Part shown: piece by piece, positions 8,957-19,470 of the stretch
How positions within the stretch are numbered: the first letter of the stretch is position 1
Layout: every line of letters starts with the position of its first letter
Assembly (NCBI GenBank): GCA_024655965.1
Contig: JANLFL010000001.1
Coordinates: forward strand, 402,120-466,119
Origin: Caldisericota bacterium
GTDB lineage: Bacteria > Caldisericota > JANLFM01
Length of the DNA: 64,000 nt
Reading direction: 5' to 3'
Program-made: the position numbers and the translations under genes
Notes under the pieces: model-generated
Told to the model about the DNA's origin: nothing
Database searches by the model: none
What the model saw: only the letters and a program-made list of their open reading frames with translations

Positions 8957-9715
8957 TTAACGGCCCTTTTTCAGATACCGGTAAGTGTTCCGGGAAGGCA
9001 GGGTTGTGCGCTTGGAAAGAGGGGGTAGCCATTTTCGGTTGGGGGCGAGGGGAGAGGGAATGGAAGCGGAGCCTTTCCCGTTATTGGGCTTCGTTTCCGT
9101 AGGCTCGATTATCACCCTGCGGTATGGCTCCTCACCCTCGGAGTGAGTTTTGACATCGGGGCGGTTTTGGAGGGAAAGGTGAATCAAGCGCCTCTCCATG
9201 GGGGGCATCGGGGGGAAGGTATAGGGCCTCTGGAGCCTCCGCACCTTCTCCGCAATTCGCTGGGCTGTCTTCCTCAGGGTTTCCTCCCTGCGTCCCCGGA
9301 AGCCGTTGGCGTCCAATATTATCCGCACCTTAAGCCCCTTCTTCGCCAGCGCCGCCTGGAGGAGAAATTGGAGGGAATTGATGGTATCTCCGTGCTTTCC
9401 AATGACTCTCCCCAGGTTCTGCCCAACCAGATTAAGGTAAAAGGAGCCCTCGCGGGGGGAACACTCTAGGCCCAAAGAAGGGTCGATTTTTTGGATGAGC
9501 TCCCGGGCTGTCTCCTGGACGAGCTCCTCCTGGGTTAAAAGCTTGGTAACCCTTACCCTTGCCTGTCTGGCTCCCAGGCCGAAAAGGCCCTGTCGAGATT
9601 CCTCGAGAACCTCCACCTCGGCTTTTTCCCTGGGAATTCCCAGCTCCTCCAATGCCGCCTGGATGGCCTCTTCCACCGAGCGGCCGGTTTTTTCAATGAC
9701 TTGACCTCTTAACAT
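8957..9715 (-). CDS. khpB: Jag/KhpB RNA-binding protein (Jag-N, KH, R3H)
   Basis: The 252-aa protein has the three-domain layout of the KhpB family. A Jag-N domain (about residues 4-55, GKTVEEA-like EKTGRSVEEAIQAALEELG) is followed by a KH domain with the GxxG loop seen as IGKHGDT (near 103-110). An R3H domain then runs from about ERRLIHLSLQNRPDV to GEEPYRRVII. About 45 residues beyond the R3H domain form a basic, low-complexity tail that is longer than usual. KhpB proteins bind RNA with KhpA and affect cell elongation in Gram-positives. Its position between yidC and mnmE is canonical. Confidence 0.95.
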   Translation of the reverse strand: MLRGQVIEKTGRSVEEAIQAALEELGIPREKAEVEVLEESRQGLFGLGARQARVRVTKLLTQEELVQETARELIQKIDPSLGLECSPREGSFYLNLVGQNLGRVIGKHGDTINSLQFLLQAALAKKGLKVRIILDANGFRGRREETLRKTAQRIAEKVRRLQRPYTFPPMPPMERRLIHLSLQNRPDVKTHSEGEEPYRRVIIEPTETKPNNGKGSASIPSPLAPNRKWLPPLSKRTTLPSRNTYRYLKKGR

Positions 9716-9716
9716 G

Positions 9717-10547
9717 CTACTTTTCCTTCTTTGCTTCCTCGGTCTTTACCGGAACGGGGGCAGGTTTGGGGATCCCCCTGAAAACGATCAACTGCTGAAC
9801 GATCTGAAGGATTGAAAACATCACCCAGTAAAGGGAAACCGCGATGGGAATGGAAAGGGAAATCCAACCGATCAAGAGGGGGAAGAGGATCATCATCAAC
9901 ATCCCTCCTTGCTGGCGGGAACTCCCCATGGTGTAGGATTGGAGGTACATCGTCAGGGCGACGAGCACTGGCCAGATATAGTAATACCAACCGCCCTGGG
10001 TAGGTAGGTAGGCGAGATTAAACCCCAAAAACCAGGCCCCTGGGGTTGCCCCCCTGACAAACTGGGCATACTGGGCCCCGTTGACAATGGTGGTGGTGTA
10101 GGTGTGGTAAAGCGCGAAGGGCTCGGTGGGGGTGGTGGTGGAAAGGGTTAAGCCGTAGGAGGTGGCAACGTCAATTGGTGCGGGAGCAAGGGGCATGAGA
10201 AAGTAAGCCTGAATAGCGAACCAGAGGGCCCACATGATGATCAATTGGGGAATTTGAAGCAGACAGGATGAGGTGAAACATCCCGCGGGATTTATCCCGT
10301 GTTTCTTGTAAAGCTGGCTCATCGCCTTGTTCAACTGCTGGGGATCGTTTTTGAACTTCTTCTGGATTTCCTGCATCTCGGGGGTCATCCTCTGCATCTT
10401 CAAAGAGGTCATCAGCGATTGCTGCTGGGGCCAGTAAAGAAGCGCCTTGAGGATGATCGTGAGAAAGATGATGGCCACGCCGTAATTTGGGACCAAGGAG
10501 TAAAAGAAATCCAGGATCTGAGTGAGAATGTTCTGTAACCAGGCCAA
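9717..10547 (-). CDS. yidC: Membrane protein insertase YidC (short Oxa1 type)
   Basis: YidC inserts membrane proteins alone or with Sec. The 276-aa protein is the short Gram-positive/Oxa1 type without a large N-terminal periplasmic domain. Hydrophobic segments occur near residues 22-36, 95-115, 190-210 and 220-255. The cytoplasmic loop KMQRMTPEMQEIQKKFKNDP and the sequence around NPAGCFTSSCLLQIPQL are typical. Unlike many short YidC proteins there is no lipobox. It has an extended TM1-TM2-type external loop rich in Thr/Pro. The start is TTG, chosen because AGGAG lies 8-9 nt upstream. The C-terminus is Lys-rich, as expected for ribosome contact. Confidence 0.95.
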   Translation of the reverse strand: MAWLQNILTQILDFFYSLVPNYGVAIIFLTIILKALLYWPQQQSLMTSLKMQRMTPEMQEIQKKFKNDPQQLNKAMSQLYKKHGINPAGCFTSSCLLQIPQLIIMWALWFAIQAYFLMPLAPAPIDVATSYGLTLSTTTPTEPFALYHTYTTTIVNGAQYAQFVRGATPGAWFLGFNLAYLPTQGGWYYYIWPVLVALTMYLQSYTMGSSRQQGGMLMMILFPLLIGWISLSIPIAVSLYWVMFSILQIVQQLIVFRGIPKPAPVPVKTEEAKKEK

Positions 10548-10562
10548 ATTTGATTCTCCTTT

Positions 10563-10784
10563 CTATGGTACGGGATCATAGCCCCCGGGATGGAAGGGAT
10601 TGCAGCGCAGAATTCTCTTAATGGCCATCCATCCTCCACGGGCTACTCCGTATTTTTCAATCGCTTGAATCGCGTACTGGGAACAGGTGGGTATATACCT
10701 GCACGATGGTGGGGTGTAAGGAGAGATTCCCCTGCGATAAAAATGAATTAAAAACAAAACAAACTTTTTTAACAATTTTGCCAT
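10563..10784 (-). CDS. yidD: Membrane protein insertion efficiency factor YidD
   Basis: This is a small 73-aa protein with the diagnostic cysteine block [20 protein letters not shown] and the [15 protein letters not shown]-terminus. YidD is an amphipathic peripheral membrane protein encoded between rnpA and yidC in most bacteria and improves YidC-dependent insertion. The ATG at 10784 is four bases from the rnpA stop, so translation is coupled. Confidence 0.97.
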   Translation of the reverse strand: MAKLLKKFVLFLIHFYRRGISPYTPPSCRYIPTCSQYAIQAIEKYGVARGGWMAIKRILRCNPFHPGGYDPVP

Positions 10785-10787
10785 TCC

Positions 10788-11165
10788 TTAATTTGGGGAG
10801 GCCCCCCTAAAAATGTTAGCCTTTTTCAATAGCTTTTCCAATTCCCCCCTGAGCTCCTCAAAGCCCAGTTCAAGCGCTTTTGGTTTTCCGATTACCACAA
10901 CTTTAAAATTGGGGGCGAGTTCCGGACGAAGAAGCCGATAAGCCTCTTTAAGCCTCCTGCGGAGGCGATTCCTTTCTACCGCTTTTCGGACCTCCTTTGT
11001 TGTCCCAAATCCAGCCCCCCAGCGGTCGTCCTCCTTATAATACAAAATCATCCAGGGCGAGACAAAAGCCCGTCCCTGCCGGCAAACCTCCCGGAATTCC
11101 TTCCTTCCAAGCCTTCCCTCGGGGGGAAAAGAAAATTTCAACGAAAGACCCAATTCCTCAAGCAA
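10788..11165 (-). CDS. rnpA: Ribonuclease P protein component
   Basis: This is the protein subunit of RNase P, which helps the RNA subunit cleave tRNA 5' leaders. The 125-aa protein contains the hallmark RNR box as [18 protein letters not shown] (residues about 63-80) and the N-terminal F-R-x-V-x-x-x-G-R-A-F pattern. The longest reading starts at a TTG at 11165 inside the last codons of rpmH. Other in-frame TTG codons follow within 15 codons, so the exact start is uncertain. Overlap with rpmH is known in Thermus-type and some other origins. Confidence 0.95.
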   Translation of the reverse strand: MLEELGLSLKFSFPPEGRLGRKEFREVCRQGRAFVSPWMILYYKEDDRWGAGFGTTKEVRKAVERNRLRRRLKEAYRLLRPELAPNFKVVVIGKPKALELGFEELRGELEKLLKKANIFRGASPN

Positions 11166-11295
11166 TGGTTAATTTATGGCGACCCTTCTGCCTTCTCCTT
11201 TTTAAAACATTCCGGCCAGCCCGGGTCTTCATTCTGCTCAGGAACCCGTGAGTTTTATATCTCTTTCTCAAATGGGGTTGAAAAGTCCTTTTCAT
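11158..11295 (-). CDS. rpmH: Ribosomal protein L34
   Basis: This 45-codon gene encodes [20 protein letters not shown] and continues through the conserved [16 protein letters not shown], with a TIA extension. It is the last-assembled 50S protein L34. Two in-frame ATGs are possible (11301 and 11295). The inner one is chosen because GAGG lies 8 nt upstream and because it gives the universal MKRT start. The stop overlaps the rnpA start by 8 nt. A strong promoter lies about 45 bp upstream. Confidence 0.96.
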   Translation of the reverse strand: MKRTFQPHLRKRYKTHGFLSRMKTRAGRNVLKRRRQKGRHKLTIA

Positions 11296-11339
11296 TATCA
11301 TTACCTCACTACGAGGAGGATTTTTAAAAACGCCCAATA

Positions 11340-11368
11340 ATTATAGGGAAAGGGCAGGGGGTGGTCAA
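11340..11368 (-). promoter_or_regulatory. Sigma-70 type promoter of the rpmH-rnpA operon
   Basis: On the minus strand TTGACC (11363-11368) is followed by a 17-bp spacer and a perfect TATAAT (11340-11345). This is the best-looking promoter in the window. It would produce a leader of about 40 nt before rpmH and drive the long leftward operon through yidC and probably beyond. Confidence 0.85.
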
Positions 11369-11485
11369 ATAAAAAGGAAAATTGATTGCAGGAAACGGAA
11401 AAAAGAAGGCTTGCCAAAAAACCCGCGGGCATTTATTGGAATGGAGCGTTGAACTATAATCATCAAAGCAGGAAAGGAGGAGCGG

Positions 11486-11680
11486 ATGCCCGAGAATTTC
11501 TGGCTTTTCATTCCCTTGATTGCCCTTCAATTAATCCTTCTCGTTTTTGCTTTAATTGACCTTCTTAAAAGGAGGCCCCGGGGGATGATAATATGGGGTA
11601 TTGTGATCGTCCTGTTTTCCATCGTGGGCCCGGTTCTTTATTTTGCCCTGGGAAGGAAAAGCCCCCCGGATGAGGATTGA
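11486..11680 (+). CDS. PLDc_N-domain small membrane protein (YxlE-like)
   Basis: This 64-aa protein has two hydrophobic helices (about residues 7-27 and 34-54) separated by a basic loop, KRRPRG, and a short acidic tail. It matches the phospholipase D N-terminal-like domain found alone in small proteins such as YxlE of Bacillus subtilis. There, YxlE, YxlF (ABC ATPase) and YxlG (permease) form part of an operon with an ECF sigma factor and its anti-sigma proteins. The same three-gene order occurs here, without a sigma gene. A strong AGGAGGAG site precedes the ATG, and TATAAT at 11455-11460 may be its -10 element, though no good -35 is seen. Confidence 0.8.
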   Translation: MPENFWLFIPLIALQLILLVFALIDLLKRRPRGMIIWGIVIVLFSIVGPVLYFALGRKSPPDED

Positions 11681-11710
11681 GGTTCCTGGGGCCTTTGGTT
11701 TTGGAAGAAA

Positions 11711-12643
11711 ATGAGCCTGGCAGTCGAGACTATTTCGCTTACAAAAAGATACGGGAGAAAAGTCGCCCTGGATGGTTTAAATCTTCAGGTTGAAGAGGGT
11801 TCAATTTTCGGCCTTCTTGGCCCCAACGGAGCGGGGAAAACAACGACCATCAAATTGATCACTGGTCTCCGAAAACCAACTACGGGAAAAATAATCCTCT
11901 TCGGAGAGGATATTTCCCGTCTCCCCAACCAGGCGGGGAGGGATCTGGGATACCTTTCAGAGCGCCCCTCCTTTTATGGGTGGATGACAGCAAGGGAGTA
12001 CCTTTCATTTGTGGGAAGCTTCGGTCGGATGCCTGGAAGGGAATTGAGGATGAGGGTTGATTACCTTCTCAACCTGGTTTCCCTCCACAGGGTAAGGGAA
12101 CCTATTCGCAGCTTTTCCCGGGGGATGAGACAGCGGCTGGGAATAGCTCAGGCTCTAATCAACAATCCCAAGCTCCTGGTGCTGGATGAGCCGGCTTCCG
12201 CCCTTGATCCCCTGGGAAGGAAGGAGCTTCTCGAGACGATAAAGGCACTGCGGGGTGGGGTGACCATCCTCCTTTCCACGCACATCCTCTCCGATGCTGA
12301 AACGGTTTGCGATTACGTCTGCATCCTTCACCAGGGGAAAATGCTTGCCCAGGAAAGCGTCTCCTCTCTGCGAACAAGATACTCGGGAAGGAAGATCGAG
12401 CTCGAAACCACCCCGGAAAACGAGGAGTTCCTCCTAAAATTGCGGCGAGCAGAGTGGGTGGAGGATTTAAAAAAGGATGGGGGAATTTTAACCCTTAAAG
12501 TGAGGGATGTTTCCCGGGCGGAAATTGAAATTCCCTCCCTTCTTTCCGAATTTAGCCTCCCCTTGAAAAAGATGGAGGAAAAGGAGCCCACCCTGGAAGA
12601 GATTTTTCTTGAGGTCTTAAAAGAGGAAGATGCGGGAGCTTAG
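11711..12643 (+). CDS. ABC transporter ATP-binding protein (YxlF/CcmA type)
   Basis: This 310-aa ATPase has Walker A GPNGAGKTTTIKL (near residues 37-49), the Q-loop region around LSERPSFYGWMT, a signature motif altered to SRGMRQRLGIAQAL, Walker B LLVLDEPASALD and the H-loop LLSTHIL. A C-terminal accessory region of about 90 residues (from RTRYSGRK) is typical of exporter subunits of the DUF4162-like class. The 3' end overlaps the permease gene by 14 nt, so the two are coupled. The substrate is unknown; the YxlFG relatives are linked to control of an ECF sigma factor. Confidence 0.92.
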   Translation: MSLAVETISLTKRYGRKVALDGLNLQVEEGSIFGLLGPNGAGKTTTIKLITGLRKPTTGKIILFGEDISRLPNQAGRDLGYLSERPSFYGWMTAREYLSFVGSFGRMPGRELRMRVDYLLNLVSLHRVREPIRSFSRGMRQRLGIAQALINNPKLLVLDEPASALDPLGRKELLETIKALRGGVTILLSTHILSDAETVCDYVCILHQGKMLAQESVSSLRTRYSGRKIELETTPENEEFLLKLRRAEWVEDLKKDGGILTLKVRDVSRAEIEIPSLLSEFSLPLKKMEEKEPTLEEIFLEVLKEEDAGA

Positions 12644-13391
12644 GGTATTTTTCCGAAAAGAATTAAAAGAAGGGCTGAAGAGCTGGCGAGTACCGATCAT
12701 GCTCGTCGTGTTTTTTATCCTGGGGATTTCCTCTCCCCTTCTCTTTAAATTTATGCCCGCCTTAATCCCCCCGGAACTGAAATCGGCGTTTGAGCAATTC
12801 ATGAAACCGACCTTCGAGGAGATGGCAAGTTCTCTTGCGAAAAACTTGAGCCAGATCGGGGTGCTGGTGATCATCCTCTTTTTCATGGGTAGCGTTGCAG
12901 AAGAGAAGGGGAAAGGCCAGCTTGAACTGCTCTTCGCCAGGCCAATTCCGCGCTCTTCCTTGATCTGGGCGAAATTTTTAGCAGGCTCGATTGCCATCAT
13001 CCTCTGCCTTGCGATCTCCTTCCTGGCCTTCGCCCTGTATTTTGGGGTCCTCTTCCCTCAAGAAATTCCCCTAAAAAATCTCGCCTGGGGATTTTTTCTC
13101 TTCAGTCTTTTTTTCATTCTGGTCCTTTCCTTCACCCTTTTTTCCAGCACCCTCTTTTCCTCGGGGCTCTGGGCAGGATTGCTCTCGGGGTCGTTCTTCC
13201 TTCTTTTGAGTTTCCTCCCCTCCCTTGGAGAAAAATTTTCCCGATATTCCCCTTCGGGCCTCCTTGAATCCGCAAACCTGATCATGAGGGGGCAGGGGGC
13301 CAGCTTCGGGGATAGTTTGATGGTTACGGTTGTTGGAATTTTGATTTTTACCCTCCTTGCAAGCATTGTTCTGGAACGCCAGGAGTTTTAA
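12630..13391 (+). CDS. ABC transporter permease (ABC-2 family)
   Basis: This 253-aa integral membrane protein has about six hydrophobic segments: residues 21-42, about 76-96, 112-140, 152-175, 180-200 and the C-terminal region ending in VVGILIFTLLASIVLERQEF. The arrangement and the conserved first cytosolic helix FFRKELKEGLKSWR are those of ABC-2 exporters such as YxlG. It pairs with the ATPase encoded immediately upstream. The operon lies between rpmH and dnaA, an unusual place for a transporter. Confidence 0.9.
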   Translation: MRELRVFFRKELKEGLKSWRVPIMLVVFFILGISSPLLFKFMPALIPPELKSAFEQFMKPTFEEMASSLAKNLSQIGVLVIILFFMGSVAEEKGKGQLELLFARPIPRSSLIWAKFLAGSIAIILCLAISFLAFALYFGVLFPQEIPLKNLAWGFFLFSLFFILVLSFTLFSSTLFSSGLWAGLLSGSFFLLLSFLPSLGEKFSRYSPSGLLESANLIMRGQGASFGDSLMVTVVGILIFTLLASIVLERQEF

Positions 13392-13504
13392 ATTTACCTT
13401 GAAGGAGGGGTTATAGTTTGCTAAAGTTTTTTCGAATTCCCAGAGATCGAGCTCCCATTCCCCGTGGTTTTGGTGGGCCGATGGGGGCCTAGGAAGGAGG
13501 AGGA

Positions 13505-14842
13505 ATGCCCGACCTTTTTGACGAACCTGAGGACCTCTGGCAACAGGTACTCCAGGTCCTGAAGCAACAACTCTCCAGGCCGGCGTTTGAAACCTGGTTG
13601 AAATCCACCCGGGCTTTATCCCTTCAGGAGGGAGTTCTCCTCGTGGGAGTTCCCAACGAGTTCGCAAGAGATTGGCTTCAAACAAGGCTTTATTCCCTGA
13701 TCAAAAGCACCGCCTCCTCAACTTTGAAGAAGGACCTCGAGGTGGAATTCAGGGTCATCGAAGCTCCCCAGAACCCTCCACCTGCGGAGTCCCTCTTTCC
13801 CGAAAAACAAGCGGGGATCCGCTTTAACCCCCGGTACACTTTTTCCACTTTCGTAGTGGGGAACTCCAACCGCTTCGCCCATGCGGCATGCATGGCGGTT
13901 GCGGAGGCCCCCGGTCGCTCCTACAACCCCCTCTTTATTTACGGGGGAGTGGGTTTGGGGAAAACGCACCTCCTCCAAGCGATTGGCCACCAGGTTATTT
14001 CCCGCAACCGGGGTTTAAAAGTGCTCTATATTTCCTCTGAGACCTTCACCAATGAAGTAATTAACGGGATCCGGGATCGAAAGATGTCCGAGTTCAGGGA
14101 TCGCTATCGCTCTTTAGACCTGCTCCTCCTTGACGACGTCCAGTTTATCGCCGGAAAGGAAAGCACCCAGGAAGAGTTCTTCCACACTTTTAATGCCCTT
14201 CACGAGGCCTCAAAGCAAATTGTGATCTCTTCCGATCGTCCCCCAAAAGACATACCCACCCTTGAGGACAGGCTCCGCTCCCGGTTCGAATGGGGCTTGA
14301 TCGCTGACATCCAGCCCCCGGATTTCGAAACCAGAATCGCCATTTTAAAGAAAAAAATCGAGTCAGAGGAAATGTCCTTTCCCCAGGAGGTCCTTGAATA
14401 CATCGCCCAGAACATCACCACCAATATCCGGGAACTGGAGGGGGCCTTAACTCGCCTCCTGGCCTACGCTTCCTTAAATAACCTGGAAATCGACCTTCCG
14501 ATGGCCGCTTCCGTCCTGAAAGACATCATCCCAGTTGTTCAGCGGCCTTTATCCCTCTCCGACATTCAAAAAACGGTCGCTTCCTATTTCGGGCTTACAG
14601 TCGAGGACCTGGTTGCTAAAAAACGCTCCCGGGAAATCTCCGTACCCCGCCAGATCGCCATGTATCTGGCTAGGGAATTGACGGACTCGTCCCTCCTCCA
14701 AATTGGGGCATCCTTTGGCGGAAGGGACCACTCCACGGTGCTTCATGCCTGCGACAAAATCCGGACCGAGGCGGAAACAAACATTAATTTAAGGACCGCC
14801 CTGGAAGAGATTAAAAAACAACTTTCCTCGAATTTTCAATAA
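13505..14842 (+). CDS. dnaA: Chromosomal replication initiator DnaA
   Basis: DnaA opens the origin and loads the helicase. The 445-aa protein has domain I (residues 9-80, with the W-F-x-x-W-L type core), a short linker domain II, the AAA+ domain with Walker A GGVGLGKTH (147-155) and Walker B LLLLDDVQFIAGKE, and domain IV with the DnaA signature around SLLQIGASFGGRDHSTVLHACDKI. The start is supported by AAGGAGGAGG five bases before the ATG. Downstream DnaA boxes begin at the stop codon. Confidence 0.98.
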   Translation: MPDLFDEPEDLWQQVLQVLKQQLSRPAFETWLKSTRALSLQEGVLLVGVPNEFARDWLQTRLYSLIKSTASSTLKKDLEVEFRVIEAPQNPPPAESLFPEKQAGIRFNPRYTFSTFVVGNSNRFAHAACMAVAEAPGRSYNPLFIYGGVGLGKTHLLQAIGHQVISRNRGLKVLYISSETFTNEVINGIRDRKMSEFRDRYRSLDLLLLDDVQFIAGKESTQEEFFHTFNALHEASKQIVISSDRPPKDIPTLEDRLRSRFEWGLIADIQPPDFETRIAILKKKIESEEMSFPQEVLEYIAQNITTNIRELEGALTRLLAYASLNNLEIDLPMAASVLKDIIPVVQRPLSLSDIQKTVASYFGLTVEDLVAKKRSREISVPRQIAMYLARELTDSSLLQIGASFGGRDHSTVLHACDKIRTEAETNINLRTALEEIKKQLSSNFQ

Positions 14843-15048
14843 TTATCCACAGGAAGAGAAAAACCTGTTTATAACCTTAAAATTTTTGCTTTATTTTTTA
14901 AAAATCCACATAATAAACAATAGTGTCCACAACCATTGGGAAGAATATTTGGCTTTCAAAGGAAACAAAATTGATTTATCAACAGGTAGGGTCCTCCCCT
15001 ACTACTTCTAAATTGAATTTAAAAATATAAAAAATAGAGGTATGGAAA
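14843..15048 (+). other. oriC: Candidate replication origin (oriC) between dnaA and dnaN
   Basis: This 206-bp AT-rich gap begins with a perfect DnaA box, TTATCCACA (14843-14851). One-mismatch boxes are TGTTTATAA (reverse orientation, 14866-14874) and TTATCAACA (14976-14984). Weaker matches are AAATCCACA (14902-14910) and GTGTCCACA (14923-14931). Runs of A and T at 14875-14905 and 15003-15037 could serve as unwinding elements. The dnaA-dnaN position is the commonest oriC site. The rpmH-side gap shows no DnaA box. Confidence 0.78.
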
Positions 15049-16149
15049 ATGCGGGTTGCATGTGAAAAAGAGGTTCTGACAAAAAACATCGGGGCTGTCC
15101 AGAGGGCAATTTCTGGGAGAAGCACCCTGCCGGTGCTCAACAACATCTTAATGGAAGCGAAAGGCGACCATATGCGCTTGATGGCCACGGACATCGAAAT
15201 TGCCATTGAGGCAAAGTTCCCAGTGAGGGTTGAAGAAGAAGGAAGCATAACCTTTCCCGGAAAATATTTTCTTGAAATCGTCAAAAGGCTTCCTTCTGGA
15301 GAGGTAGAGATTGAACTTGAAAAAGAAGCAATTATTCATGTAAAGAGCGGCAAAACTCACTTCTCGATCAGCGGGCTCTCCAGTGAGGAATTTCCGGTTC
15401 TGTCTCAGGTGAAAGAGGGAACGACAATACAAATTAAGCCAGAAAGCCTGAGGTCCCTGGTGGAAGATACCGCTTTTGCCACCTCAAAAGACGAGGTGAC
15501 CAGGCCCGAGTTGAGCGGTATCCTTTTGATTTTCCATCCCGAAAAGATTCAGGCGGTGGGAACTGATGGAAACAGGCTTGCCTTGAAGGAAGTTGAGGAG
15601 CCCACAGGGGTGAGCTCCAAACAGGAAGTTCTTCTACCCTCGAGGGCCCTCGAAGAGTTTTTGCGCATAGGAGAGGGCGAGGAGAATCTTCAAATTTTGG
15701 TTGGGCAGAACCAGGTCGATTTTGTCATGCCAACCAAGAAACTTTCCACGAGAAAAATCCAAAGCAAATTTCCCAGTTGGGAACAGGTAATTCCCCAAAC
15801 TTTTGAGGCCACTTTCCTTGTTGAGACCAAAAAGTTTCAGGAAGCTCTCGACCGCTGTTATCTCCTCGCTCGTCAAATTGCCAACAAAGTATTCCTTAAG
15901 GGACAGGGAGGGGCCTTCACATTAGCTACAACCGTTCCTGAAGTGGGAAGCGTCGAGGAAGAAGTGGAGTGGGTTCAAGGAACTGCAGATATCGAGCTTT
16001 TTTTCAACGTACGGTACCTGCTTGAGGGCCTAAAGGGAGTTAGAACGGAGTACACATTCTTGGGCTTCACGGGCAAAGAGAGACCGCTTGTTTTAAAACC
16101 CTCCGACGAAAAGGGGTACCTTTACCTAGCAATGCCCCTTAGAGCATAA
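15049..16149 (+). CDS. dnaN: DNA polymerase III sliding clamp (beta subunit)
   Basis: The clamp encircles DNA and tethers the polymerase. The 366-aa protein has the usual three-repeat length. It shows the N-terminal MRVACEKEVLTKNIGAVQRA and STLPVLNNILMEA, the DGNRLALKE motif in the second repeat, and the canonical MPLR C-terminal strand that forms part of the client-binding pocket. It follows oriC and is followed after 3 bases by recF. Confidence 0.98.
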   Translation: MRVACEKEVLTKNIGAVQRAISGRSTLPVLNNILMEAKGDHMRLMATDIEIAIEAKFPVRVEEEGSITFPGKYFLEIVKRLPSGEVEIELEKEAIIHVKSGKTHFSISGLSSEEFPVLSQVKEGTTIQIKPESLRSLVEDTAFATSKDEVTRPELSGILLIFHPEKIQAVGTDGNRLALKEVEEPTGVSSKQEVLLPSRALEEFLRIGEGEENLQILVGQNQVDFVMPTKKLSTRKIQSKFPSWEQVIPQTFEATFLVETKKFQEALDRCYLLARQIANKVFLKGQGGAFTLATTVPEVGSVEEEVEWVQGTADIELFFNVRYLLEGLKGVRTEYTFLGFTGKERPLVLKPSDEKGYLYLAMPLRA

Positions 16150-16152
16150 GGT

Positions 16153-17247
16153 TTGGTCCTAAAAGACCTTTCAGTATACGGATTCCGGAATTTAAAAGAA
16201 CAGACCCTTTCCTTTGGCGAGGGACTTCAGGTTTTTGTGGGTCCCAACGCCCAGGGAAAAACCAACTTCCTGGAGGCGATTTACACCCTTGTTGCCGGGC
16301 GTTCCTTTCGGCAGGTTGAAGAATCCGCCCTTGTGCAGAACGGAAGCTCCGGCTTCAGGCTTTCAGGAAAAATAAGCCGAAGGCTGGGGGAGATAACAAT
16401 TTTGCTCGTTTACCACAAGGAAAAGAGGGACAAAACCGTGGAAATTGACTCCCAGCCAGTAAGAAGGATCATCGACCTTTGGGGAGAGGCGAAGGCGGTG
16501 GTTTTCCATCCCCAGGACGTTCAGTTGATAAAAGGACCCCCCGCCCTCCGAAGGCAATTCCTCAACCGTCTTTTAGGGCAAAGCTCCCCGATCTATCGGC
16601 AAAACCTTTTAAAGTTCAGCATCGCTTTGAAACAGCGAAATGCGATGCTGAAGAAACTCTCGAGAGGGGAAACGGGGGAGGGTTTCGGCGAATGGGAGGA
16701 AGCTTTCGTTGATCTGGGGCAAAAAATTGTTGATGAGAGGGCAAGGGCTGTCCAGCTCCTCTCTCAGAAGGCGGATCGCGCATATTCGAAATTGGGCAAG
16801 GAAAGTCAGGAGGTTTCGATTAGATACCGGCCTTCAAGTTCTGAACTTGCCCGGGATATTATTCAAAGCCGCCCGAGGGAGATCCTTCAAGGAGCCTCTC
16901 TTGTAGGGCCCCACCTAGACGACCTGGAGGTCTTCCTTGGAGGAAAGGAGGCCAAAAGCTTTTCCTCCGAAGGCGAAATCCGGGGGCTCTCTTTGGCAAT
17001 TAAACTTGCAGAGTGGGAGCTGATAAAGGAGGAAACAGGCGAGGCCCCCCTTCTGATTTTAGATGATGCCCTCTCCGAGCTCGACGAAAAGAGACAGGTT
17101 TCCCTCCTTGGCTTTTTGAGGGACTATCCCCAGGTATTCCTTTCCACCGTGTCCAGAAGGTTTCTTCCCGATCCCTATTTAAGTACCGCGGAGGTTTTCT
17201 TTGTAGATGCAGGGGAAGCGCAAAAGAGCACTAAAGCCCATTTCTGA
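16153..17247 (+). CDS. recF: DNA replication and repair protein RecF
   Basis: RecF is an SMC-like ATPase that helps load RecA at gaps. The 364-aa protein carries the P-loop GPNAQGKTN (residues 30-38), GLSLAIKLAEWELI near the ABC-type signature position and the Walker B LLILDDALSELD. The start is a TTG directly after the dnaN stop. The last 41 nt overlap the dciA gene. The dnaA-dnaN-recF order is canonical. Confidence 0.97.
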   Translation: MVLKDLSVYGFRNLKEQTLSFGEGLQVFVGPNAQGKTNFLEAIYTLVAGRSFRQVEESALVQNGSSGFRLSGKISRRLGEITILLVYHKEKRDKTVEIDSQPVRRIIDLWGEAKAVVFHPQDVQLIKGPPALRRQFLNRLLGQSSPIYRQNLLKFSIALKQRNAMLKKLSRGETGEGFGEWEEAFVDLGQKIVDERARAVQLLSQKADRAYSKLGKESQEVSIRYRPSSSELARDIIQSRPREILQGASLVGPHLDDLEVFLGGKEAKSFSSEGEIRGLSLAIKLAEWELIKEETGEAPLLILDDALSELDEKRQVSLLGFLRDYPQVFLSTVSRRFLPDPYLSTAEVFFVDAGEAQKSTKAHF

Positions 17248-17524
17248 ACTTTTGGGACCAGTTGTCTCATCTTTGGGGCTCAAAGAAAGGCTTTTGGAAG
17301 AAGAGGTTAAAATGGCCTGGGTAAAATGCCTTCCGGAAGTTTGGAAGGAACACGTTTTTTTCCGAGGCTTCAGGAAAGGGGTCCTCCTTGTCTCCTGTTC
17401 CTCCTCGAGCTGGGCCCAGGAGGTTCGCTTCAACAGCCCCGAGTTGAAAAAGAAGATCAATGCCACCCTTAAGAGGGAGTTAGTTTCGGAACTTAAGACC
17501 GCAGGTCTGACAAAAAGGGGATAA
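17207..17524 (+). CDS. dciA: DciA-like protein (DUF721)
   Basis: This 105-aa protein matches the DUF721/DciA family by the pattern of an N-terminal helical region, a central K/W-x-x-x-L-P-E-V-W motif, and GVLLVSCSSSSWAQEVRFNSPELKKKINATL, which is the conserved wing with the S-S-x-W-A-Q-E-L-type signature. DciA is the helicase loader or operator in bacteria lacking DnaC/DnaI, and it is often encoded between recF and gyrB, as here. The helicase role for this protein is inferred from the family. Confidence 0.85.
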   Translation: MQGKRKRALKPISELLGPVVSSLGLKERLLEEEVKMAWVKCLPEVWKEHVFFRGFRKGVLLVSCSSSSWAQEVRFNSPELKKKINATLKRELVSELKTAGLTKRG

Positions 17525-17537
17525 AGAGATAAAATAA

Positions 17538-19442
<1,905 letters not shown>

Positions 19443-19461
19443 AGCCCCCCGTTTGATAAGC

Positions 19462-19470
19462 TGTGGATAA
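19462..19470 (-). promoter_or_regulatory. DnaA box downstream of gyrB
   Basis: TGTGGATAA is a perfect reverse-orientation DnaA box in the 80-bp gap between gyrB and the phosphofructokinase gene. It is followed by partial matches in TTTTGTGGAAATTGTTGATTAA. A single perfect 9-mer could arise by chance, but its placement in a short AT-rich gap makes DnaA-dependent regulation plausible. Confidence 0.5.
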
